Origin: Planctomycetota bacterium
GTDB lineage: Bacteria > Planctomycetota > Phycisphaerae > Sedimentisphaerales > Anaerohalosphaeraceae
Direction: 5' to 3'
Length of the DNA stretch: 17,495 bases
NCBI GenBank assembly: GCA_012519365.1
Contig: JAAYQH010000092.1
Span: 1-17,495, forward strand
The notes under the pieces are model-generated. The model searched no databases. It was not told the DNA's origin and worked only from the letters and a program-made list of their open reading frames with translations. Shown in pieces: positions 1-6,271 of this stretch. Every line of letters starts with the position of its first letter. Position 1 is the stretch's first letter. The translations under genes and the position numbers were made by a program.

Positions 1-1364
1 CGGGTCTTTTTGAAAACACATCTGCCTCGGATGCTCGCGGCAAGCCCAGTATTTTGATTATTCTGGCGGATGACGCAACCTATAATGATTTTCCATTATA
101 TGGGGGAACCAACGTCAAAACACCGCGAATTGACGAATTCGCCCGACAGGGAAAGACGTTTTCCAGGGCCTATCTTGCGATGGCGATGTGCCAACCGTGC
201 CGAACGGAACTGTATTCAGGCCTGTATCCCATGCGAAGCGGGACGTGTTGGAATCATTGTTCTTCATTACCGCAAACGAAAAGCATGTGCCACTATTTAG
301 GCGATTTAGGCTATCGTGTCGGACTGGCCGGAAAACGGGATGCGACTCCCCAACGGTGTTTTCCGTTTGACAAGGTAGAAGGGTTTGAAGACAACTGCGT
401 GGCGACGACCGCCGATTACAACTGCGACGGGATTCGCCGCTACATGCAAGCCGATAATAGCCAGCCGTTTTGTCTTGTTGTGGGGTTGGTTGTTCCGCAT
501 GTGCCGTGGACAGTGGGAGATTCGGGACATTTTCGTCCTCAAGAGATCAGCCTCCCAGCCGATTTCGTGGACACGCCGCCGACTCGGCGGGACTTTGCAG
601 CCTATCTGGCGGAAATTGAGGTGCTTGACAAAAAAGTAGGCGACATTCTGGACACCCTCGAACAGACAGGCCATGCAAACGACACACTGGTCATTTTCTC
701 CACCGAGCAGGGCGCTCAGTTTCCCGGCTGCAAATGGACGAATTATGAGTCCGGGGTCCACAGCGGCGTTGTGGTACGCTGGCCGGGGCGGGTTAAGCCC
801 GCTGCCCGCACGGACGCAATGATTCAATATGCCGATATCCTGCCCACGCTCATTGAGGCAGCCGGCGGCCAGGTTGCCCCCGACGCATTTGATGGAACCA
901 GTTTTTTGGACGTTTTATTGGACAAAACCGATACGCACCGGCAGTACACGTATGCGATGCACAATAATGTGCCGGAAGGTTCGCCCTATCCCATCCGTTC
1001 GGTTTGCGATGGCCGCTATCGTTATATCCGCAATCTTTTGCCGGATGAGCTGCATATCCAAAAATACATTATGGGCATAAACCACACGCATTATTGGCAA
1101 TCGTGGCTGTTGGCTGCCGGCGAAAACGAGAAAGCCTACCACATTGTCAAACGGTATATGAAGCGTCCGCCCGAGGAACTTTACGATGTCAGCCGGGATC
1201 CCTACTCGCTGGAAAATTTGGCGGATGACGCACGCTATGCCAAGATCAAAAAAGAGTTATCCGACGAATTGGACCGGTGGATGAAAGAACAAAATGACCC
1301 AGGCGCTGCCCTGGACACACCTGAACGGCTGGCTCAATCGCGTCAAGCGGCCCGCACTAATTGA
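1..1364 (+). CDS. Sulfatase (formylglycine-dependent, family S1), 5'-truncated by the window edge
   Basis: This should hydrolyse sulfate esters on a polysaccharide or glycan outside the cytoplasm; the exact substrate cannot be read from sequence. The frame is open from the window edge, so the N-terminus and any signal peptide are missing. The TTG at 54 lies inside the first conserved strand (KPSILIILADD) and is not a real start. The two Asp of LADD are metal ligands. Residues 189-221 encode C-Q-P-C-R-T-E-L-Y-S-G, a standard CxPxR site whose Cys (codon 189-191) is converted to formylglycine. Further family signs are VPHVPW (catalytic His region), STEQGAQFPGCKW, and the WPG motif followed by a typical C-terminal subdomain (PEELYDVSRDPYSLENLA). 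The usual D-N/H pair before the glycine is E-Q here, which I believe occurs in some S1 subfamilies. It is followed 45 bases later by the dockerin protein and then a second sulfatase, so the three probably form one operon. Confidence 0.93.
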   Translation, partial: GLFENTSASDARGKPSILIILADDATYNDFPLYGGTNVKTPRIDEFARQGKTFSRAYLAMAMCQPCRTELYSGLYPMRSGTCWNHCSSLPQTKSMCHYLGDLGYRVGLAGKRDATPQRCFPFDKVEGFEDNCVATTADYNCDGIRRYMQADNSQPFCLVVGLVVPHVPWTVGDSGHFRPQEISLPADFVDTPPTRRDFAAYLAEIEVLDKKVGDILDTLEQTGHANDTLVIFSTEQGAQFPGCKWTNYESGVHSGVVVRWPGRVKPAARTDAMIQYADILPTLIEAAGGQVAPDAFDGTSFLDVLLDKTDTHRQYTYAMHNNVPEGSPYPIRSVCDGRYRYIRNLLPDELHIQKYIMGINHTHYWQSWLLAAGENEKAYHIVKRYMKRPPEELYDVSRDPYSLENLADDARYAKIKKELSDELDRWMKEQNDPGAALDTPERLAQSRQAARTN

Positions 1365-1409
1365 ACAGGTAAAAAACGATTTCTGCTGCAAGGATAAGGA
1401 AATATAAAG

Positions 1410-2660
1410 ATGCTCAGACGATTTTTGATGTCTTTGGCAATAGGGACAGGCTTGCTGTCACTGTCATCGGACGGGCAAACGGTGCTGTTCAGCGATAGTT
1501 TTGACCGCCCGGACAATACCGATATCAGTGCCGTGAAGGAAGGGATGAGCGGACAACTGGCCCCGCTGAGTTATGTGGAAGCCTTTGAAGGCTCCGGTCA
1601 GCCGAGTTCGATTCAAATCACTTCCGGCCGGCTGCACATGGCCGTCGGCCCGGGGATGTCCAACGTTTTTGTGGATTATAATTTTTCCGGCCAGACCTTC
1701 GGCACAGCCAACGGATTTGCCGTTTCGCTGGACATCGTCGAGATCAACAGTGCCGCATCGGATGCGGCCAATCGCTTTGTCGGCTTCGGCCTTGGAATGA
1801 CCCGTGAGCAAGCCGTAACCGCTGGCGATATCAATGACAGTGCCACCACCTATCGCGGGGGAAGCTCTGCCGAGGGAGTCTGCGATTATTTTGTGGATGT
1901 GGCCCTGGACGGCCATCTTCGCGTGTGGCAGTGCGGCACACTGATGCGAACAGTCGCTCTCGGCACTGGGGCCGGTACACTCAGCGTGGTGTTTGTGCCG
2001 AGCGGCTTTGAGGCGGGCAGTGAGGTCACGGCCACGGCGTTTTTTGATGGCGTTCAGGTGGATCGCCGGTCGTTTTGCTGGAGCCAAAGTCAGGCCAATT
2101 ATATCGGCCTGAGTGCCCGGGCAAGCAATTATGCGGCGGTGGATAATCTGACCATCCGAACCGTTACGCAGGTGCCGCCGTCGTTGGAAGTGACCCAAAC
2201 AGACGGTCAAACGCTTGTTCAGGAAGGCGGCTTGACGGATCAGATTGTTTTGACACTTACCGCCGACCCGCAGGTTTTTCCGCTGACGGTGGATATTGAG
2301 GATGTACTGGATCCCAACCAGGTCACGGTTTGGCCCGATCGCGTTGTGTTTAACCCAACCGACTGGCATGCCCCGCGACCTATAACGGTCACAGCGATCG
2401 ATGATGATGCGATGGAGCGGGCAATTCACGATACGATGTTGCGATTGAGCCTTGTCGCGCAGCCCGATTCGCCGTATGATGGATACCCGGAGATAACCGT
2501 GCCGGTTCAGATTATGGATAACGATTGCGGCTCATGGGGCTTCAATCCGGCGGACTTTAATCTGGACTGCCAGGTAAATCTCGAAGATTTTTACTATTTT
2601 GTTCAGGAATGGATTGCGTGTTCGATGCCGGATCCGCGGTGTCAGGACTTTCGCTATTAG
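1410..2660 (+). CDS. Secreted protein: jelly-roll-like domain, Calx-beta-like domain and C-terminal dockerin-like repeat
   Basis: A 416-residue exported protein. ATG 1410 has an AAGGA ribosome site at 1396-1400. Residues 1-23 form a signal peptide (MLRRF then a hydrophobic stretch to SSDGQ). Residues about 25-250 begin LFSDSFDRPDNTDI and end YAAVDNLTI, a pattern typical of concanavalin-like/LamG-type secreted planctomycete proteins. Residues about 258-372 resemble a Calx-beta domain (EGGLTDQIVLTLTADP, VVFNPTDWHAPRPITVTAIDDD). Residues 380-411 hold one EF-hand-like dockerin repeat, D382-x-N384-x-D386-x3-N390-x2-D393, followed by a W and a C..DPRC ending. Such single repeats are frequent C-terminal modules in Phycisphaerae. 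No catalytic motif is recognised, so a glycan-binding or scaffold role beside the sulfatases is inferred. It sits between two sulfatases in what looks like one operon. Confidence 0.82.
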   Translation: MLRRFLMSLAIGTGLLSLSSDGQTVLFSDSFDRPDNTDISAVKEGMSGQLAPLSYVEAFEGSGQPSSIQITSGRLHMAVGPGMSNVFVDYNFSGQTFGTANGFAVSLDIVEINSAASDAANRFVGFGLGMTREQAVTAGDINDSATTYRGGSSAEGVCDYFVDVALDGHLRVWQCGTLMRTVALGTGAGTLSVVFVPSGFEAGSEVTATAFFDGVQVDRRSFCWSQSQANYIGLSARASNYAAVDNLTIRTVTQVPPSLEVTQTDGQTLVQEGGLTDQIVLTLTADPQVFPLTVDIEDVLDPNQVTVWPDRVVFNPTDWHAPRPITVTAIDDDAMERAIHDTMLRLSLVAQPDSPYDGYPEITVPVQIMDNDCGSWGFNPADFNLDCQVNLEDFYYFVQEWIACSMPDPRCQDFRY

Positions 2661-2693
2661 GAGCAAAACTGACAGCCCAAACGGGAGAGCAGA

Positions 2694-4247
2694 ATGAAGA
2701 TGAATCGACGGACTTTTCTCAAGCAAAGTTGTCTTGGTGCAGGTGTGCTGGCCTTGTCGCCGTTATCCTCGTCGTTGTTTGCTGCCGGCTCGGACAGCCG
2801 ACCGAATCTGCTGATTGTGATGGCCGACCAGCTCGGCCTGAATCATTGCGGCTATGCCGATTACTGGAACGGCCGGGATTATCTCGGTGCGGGCAATGCG
2901 ATAACACCCAACCTGGATGCCTTTGCCCGCCAAAGCGCCAATTTCCGCAATGCCGTTGCCAATACGCCGGTCTGTTCGGCTTTTCGAGCCTCGCTGATGA
3001 CGGGGAAATATACCACCAGCCACGGCATGGTGATCAATGAACTGCGACTCAATCCTTATCAGGAGTGTCTGGGTCATGTCCTGACACGGGGCGGCTACGA
3101 GACCGCCTACATCGGCAAATGGCATCTCTATGCCAACCGCCTGGGGGACCACTATAATCCGGACAATTCGTTTGTGCCCCGCGGCGTCCATCGGCTGGGC
3201 TTTAACGGCTTTTGGGCGGCGTTTAACTTTCACCACGACTATTACAACACCTATTATCATACCGAATCGAAAGAAAAAAACTTCTGGACCGAGGGTGTCT
3301 ATGAACCGGACGGTCAGACCGATCTTGCCATGGATTGGCTGCGCTGTCGTGCGCAGCGGTCTTCCCGTCCGTTTGCAATGGTACTGTCATGGGGGACACC
3401 GCACGACCCGTGGAATGAGGGTAATGTGCCGGCTGAGTACCGGGCAAAATTTGCCGACGCCGTGCTTCCGCATCCGCCCAATTACAAACCCGTCAACGAT
3501 CCGTACGCCGATGGCTGGGCCAGATTGTCCGACAACGAACGAGCCCGGCTGGAGGCCTGGCGGCGAAACTATTATGCTATGACGACCAATCTTGACTGGA
3601 ATTTCGGACGGCTGATGAAGTATCTGGACGAAAGCGGACTGGCAGGCAACACGGTCGTGGTCTTTACCTCCGATCACGGCGAGATGTTCGGCGCGCACGG
3701 CCGTCGTGCCAAGAATATCTTCTACGAAGAAGCTGCCCGCATTCCCTTCTTAATCCGCTGGCCCGGCCATATCCCCTCTGACCGCCAGGTGGATACCTGT
3801 TTCTCAACGGTTGATATCTCTCCGACGGTGCTGGGGTTGATGGGGTTGCCGATACCGTCTCGGTTTGAGGGAATGGACCTGTCGCATGCGGCCCTCGGTC
3901 GGGATGGTGACGAGCCGGATTACGCCTTTCTGCAAGGCACCGGTGCCACCGCCAATTGGGATACCGGCCATGAATGGCGAGCTATTCGGACTGCACGTTA
4001 TACCTACGCCAAGTTCAGAATCCCGCGAGACGGCGCCGATCAGGAATTGCTGTTTGACAACGTGGCCGACCCCTATCAGATGACCAATTTGATGTCGGAT
4101 GAACAACATCAGGCCGTTGTTCAGGACTGCCGCAAAAAACTGGCCGAGAAGATGCAATCCCTTAGCGACACTTTTGAGGCCTCCACCTACTACCGCGACC
4201 ACTGGACCGACGGCGACCGCAATATCCTCCGCGGTGCCAGGGGCTAA
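2694..4247 (+). CDS. Tat-exported sulfatase, family S1, with a CxAxR active site
   Basis: 517 residues, probably a periplasmic or outer-surface sulfatase acting on sulfated glycans. ATG 2694 has GGGAG at 2683-2687; the ATG at 2700 is a possible alternative. The N-terminus has a Tat signal, NRRTFLK (residues 4-10), then a hydrophobic stretch ending LFAAG. Sulfatase features in order: RPNLLIVMADQLG (metal ligand region; one Asp only, followed by Gln), C94-S-A-F-R98 with ASLMTGKY (formylglycine site), GKWH (K142, H144), WGTPHDPW (H237), and FTSDHGE (D327, H328). A conserved WPG motif and the C-terminal DNVADPYQMTNL segment complete the fold. The third position of the active-site motif is Ala instead of Pro, a variant tolerated by anaerobic sulfatase-maturing enzymes. 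Length is normal. It lies 33 bases after the dockerin protein. Confidence 0.93.
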   Translation: MKMNRRTFLKQSCLGAGVLALSPLSSSLFAAGSDSRPNLLIVMADQLGLNHCGYADYWNGRDYLGAGNAITPNLDAFARQSANFRNAVANTPVCSAFRASLMTGKYTTSHGMVINELRLNPYQECLGHVLTRGGYETAYIGKWHLYANRLGDHYNPDNSFVPRGVHRLGFNGFWAAFNFHHDYYNTYYHTESKEKNFWTEGVYEPDGQTDLAMDWLRCRAQRSSRPFAMVLSWGTPHDPWNEGNVPAEYRAKFADAVLPHPPNYKPVNDPYADGWARLSDNERARLEAWRRNYYAMTTNLDWNFGRLMKYLDESGLAGNTVVVFTSDHGEMFGAHGRRAKNIFYEEAARIPFLIRWPGHIPSDRQVDTCFSTVDISPTVLGLMGLPIPSRFEGMDLSHAALGRDGDEPDYAFLQGTGATANWDTGHEWRAIRTARYTYAKFRIPRDGADQELLFDNVADPYQMTNLMSDEQHQAVVQDCRKKLAEKMQSLSDTFEASTYYRDHWTDGDRNILRGARG

Positions 4248-4275
4248 ACAGGCCAGTTCGCCGAATACACAAAAT

Positions 4276-4316
4276 CACTGTCGGGATGTCCCAATTGTCG
4301 GCAAATCCCGACAGTG
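4276..4316. repeat. 11-bp inverted repeat downstream of the sulfatase operon
   Basis: CACTGTCGGGA at 4276-4286 is perfectly complementary to TCCCGACAGTG at 4306-4316, with a 19-base loop. It starts 28 bases after the sulfatase stop, so it may end or stabilise that transcript. There is no T-tract on either side, so it is not a typical intrinsic terminator; a protein-binding site is equally possible. Confidence 0.55.
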
Positions 4317-4320
4317 CTCT

Positions 4321-4389
4321 GCGCCGCGGGGATATCGCACTCCCGACCGACCCTTACGTCTTATCGGTACAGTGCGGTACTGCCGGGGC
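4321..4389 (-). pseudogene. Possible decayed tRNA-like sequence
   Basis: Read on the reverse strand this 69-base stretch begins GCCCCGG and ends GCGGCGC, giving five of seven acceptor pairs. It has a GTAC-CGCACT-GTAC arm where a D arm belongs. Its GGTCGGGAGTGCGATATCCCC resembles a tRNA T arm (loop TGCGATA versus the usual TTCRANN). No proper five-pair anticodon stem with a seven-base loop can be drawn, and there is no encoded CCA. It could be a dead tRNA relic or chance resemblance. Confidence 0.2.
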
Positions 4390-4485
4390 GTTATCGCTTG
4401 CCCTGCCTCCTGTCTTGCAGCACAATAGAAGCCCCCAGCCGCAGTGCAATCCTCTGTCGTTTTACCGCAATTTACCGAAATTCGC

Positions 4486-4513
4486 TTGCTTTTGCCGCCG
4501 GGTTTTGTATTAG
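4486..4513 (+). promoter_or_regulatory. Weak sigma70-type promoter candidate for cls
   Basis: TTGCTT (4486-4491), a 16-base spacer and TATTAG (4508-4513) give a modest match to the consensus about 140 bases before the cls start. It is the best candidate I see in the spacer, but both boxes are imperfect. Confidence 0.28.
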
Positions 4514-4651
4514 TAGAGTCCGGATTGTGCGGCATCGTGTCGTGCAGGCAGAAAGTCGAGATCCCAAAGGCCGTTCCGTTGCCAAGACAACGGCAAAAGT
4601 CGCTGTTTTAATCCGTTAATCCTGTTTGGCTGGGCTTGAGGTATGCCGTCT

Positions 4652-6049
4652 ATGGATAATCTGGTAATCCCGACCATTTTGTCGTATCTGTTTGCGATCG
4701 GGTCGTTTCTGCTGGCCGTCATATTGATCGCGCATATCCTGCTTCAAAAGCATTCTCCTTCAGGAACGATTGCCTGGCTGTTGGTCATTGTGCTGGTGCC
4801 TTATGCGGGGGTACCGCTGTACCTGTTGTTCGGCGGGCGCAAACTTAAACGCTGGGCGGAAAAAAAGGCACGACTGGGCTTGGATACTTCCAGGGCCATC
4901 TCGATCGATCAAACCTCCGTGATTGACCGGCTGCTGCGGTCCTACCACCTGCCCGGTGCAGAAGACGGGCATTGCCTTTCGCTGTGCACGACCGCAGAGC
5001 AGCGTTTTGCCGCACTGGAGCAACTTATTGACGGGGCCCGTCAGAGCATCCACATCTCCACATTTATCTTCCGCCCCGACCAGAGCGGTCAAGTGATCAT
5101 CGATAAATTGGCCAAAAAGGCCGCTGAAGGCGTTTCCGTGCGAGTTCTGATGGACGGCGTCGGTTCGCTGCATACCCGCCCGAAGCATCTTAAGAAAATT
5201 ACCGACGCCGGCGGCAAGATTGCCTGGTTTTTGCCGGTATTGCATCACCCGTTTCGGGGACGCAGCAACCTGCGCAACCACCGCAAGATCTACATTGCCG
5301 ACTATAAGACTGTCATTGGCGGCGGGGCCAACATCGGCGACGAATACATCGGTCCGCCTGCTTTGTCCCAACACTGGCAGGATCTGGCCTTTGTACTGCA
5401 AGGCCCCACTGTGCGTCACTGGGAGGAAGTTTTCTGTCGCGATTGGGAATTTGCCAGCGGCGAAACCCCCTCGCTGCCGCCGGAAGATAACCGCCGTCCC
5501 GAACCGTCTGGCCAGGCAGTGGTGCAGTTTGTTCCCTCCGGGCCGGATATTGAAGGCGATCCGCTATATGATGCGATCTTAACAATGATTTATGCCGCAC
5601 GTCAGCGGCTGTGGGTGGTGACGCCGTATTTTGTGCCGGATGAGCCGCTTTGTCAGGCCCTGGTCCTGGCCGCTCGGCGGGGTGTGGATGTGCGAATCTT
5701 GCTGCCGAAGCATTCCAACCACCTTCTGCCGGACATTGTTCGCGGCAATTGGCTTCGCGATATCCAGCAGGCCGGCGGCCTGATCTTGTTTTATACCCGG
5801 GGGATGATGCACGCCAAGGCCTTGTTGATGGATGACGAAGCGGCGATCTTGGGGTCTGCGAATATGGATATCCGGAGTCTTTTTTTTAATTATGAATCTG
5901 CAATGTTTGTGTACAGTCGCGAGCAAATCAACCACACCGCCCAGTGGATTGAACAGCTGGCCGCCCATTGCCAATGCGGCATCGGACAGGTCGGCTTGGT
6001 CCGCCGTTTGGCCGAGGGTGTTGTCCGTCTGGCCGCACCGCTGCTGTAA
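4652..6049 (+). CDS. cls: Cardiolipin synthase (phospholipase D superfamily)
   Basis: A membrane enzyme that joins two phosphatidylglycerol molecules into cardiolipin and glycerol. I chose ATG 4652 (465 residues) because GAGG at 4638-4641 sits 10 bases upstream; ATG 4643 in the same frame would leave a single base between the ribosome site and the start. Two membrane segments span about residues 5-31 and 38-59, the N-terminal PLDc_N region. They are followed by two catalytic HxKxxxxD motifs: H210-R-K212-x4-D217 with GGANIGDEY, and H387-A-K389-x4-D394 with ILGSANMDIRS. PYFVPDEP and the length are typical of bacterial Cls. No partner gene is adjacent and it appears to be its own transcription unit. 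A generic PLD-family phosphatidyltransferase is the only serious alternative. Confidence 0.93.
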   Translation: MDNLVIPTILSYLFAIGSFLLAVILIAHILLQKHSPSGTIAWLLVIVLVPYAGVPLYLLFGGRKLKRWAEKKARLGLDTSRAISIDQTSVIDRLLRSYHLPGAEDGHCLSLCTTAEQRFAALEQLIDGARQSIHISTFIFRPDQSGQVIIDKLAKKAAEGVSVRVLMDGVGSLHTRPKHLKKITDAGGKIAWFLPVLHHPFRGRSNLRNHRKIYIADYKTVIGGGANIGDEYIGPPALSQHWQDLAFVLQGPTVRHWEEVFCRDWEFASGETPSLPPEDNRRPEPSGQAVVQFVPSGPDIEGDPLYDAILTMIYAARQRLWVVTPYFVPDEPLCQALVLAARRGVDVRILLPKHSNHLLPDIVRGNWLRDIQQAGGLILFYTRGMMHAKALLMDDEAAILGSANMDIRSLFFNYESAMFVYSREQINHTAQWIEQLAAHCQCGIGQVGLVRRLAEGVVRLAAPLL

Positions 6050-6119
6050 GGGCTCTCTGGACCAAAGAGGGAAAACCACCGGCCAAAATAAAAATTAGCC
6101 GGTAATACGCTTTTCGGTG

Positions 6120-6148
6120 TTGACATCTCCGATTTTTCACACTATATT
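6120..6148 (+). promoter_or_regulatory. Near-consensus sigma70 promoter of ppdK
   Basis: TTGACA (6120-6125, perfect) and TATATT (6143-6148, five of six) are separated by exactly 17 bases. Transcription would start near 6155, leaving a leader of about 117 bases before the ppdK ATG. It is the best promoter in the window and implies strong constitutive expression. Confidence 0.75.
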
Positions 6149-6183
6149 CGATTTCCTTTAATCATTGCGTGAGAACATCGGGA

Positions 6184-6208
6184 CACACGTCAGGGCCTGT
6201 GTGAGGCC
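6184..6208 (+). promoter_or_regulatory. Two mutually exclusive hairpins in the ppdK leader
   Basis: CACAC (6184-6188) can pair with GTGTG (6199-6203), or GGCCT (6194-6198) can pair with AGGCC (6204-6208). The two stems overlap and cannot form together. Stems of 5 bp are short, so a regulatory role is only suggested. Confidence 0.25.
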
Positions 6209-6271
6209 AGGCGAAACGGTTGTATAAAACGAATAAGGATAAACACAGTCTAAACTTAGGAGACGTTGAAA

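Larger units (their letters stand above)
4248..4651. other. 404-base spacer between sulfatase and cls
   Basis: No convincing gene. Open frames here (for example across 4286-4619 and the reverse frame 4275-4535) have arginine/cysteine-rich, low-quality translations and no ribosome site. The spacer contains an 11-bp inverted repeat (4276-4316), a decayed tRNA-like stretch on the reverse strand (4321-4389), a weak promoter candidate (4486-4513), and a small hairpin CCGTTG-CCAAGA-CAACGG (4576-4593) in the presumed cls leader. Confidence 0.6.

Noticed and set aside
54..56. TTG as the start of the first sulfatase
   Set aside because: The frame is open to the window edge and the conserved N-terminal strand begins before this codon.
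1464..2429. A 321-codon reverse frame opposite the dockerin protein
   Set aside because: The forward product has a signal peptide, domains and ribosome site; the reverse one has none.
4099..4619. Several 75-109 codon frames between the sulfatase and cls
   Set aside because: Translations are rich in Arg, Pro and Cys. The segment reading RTPDRPLRL looks like the spurious product often obtained by translating tRNA-like DNA.
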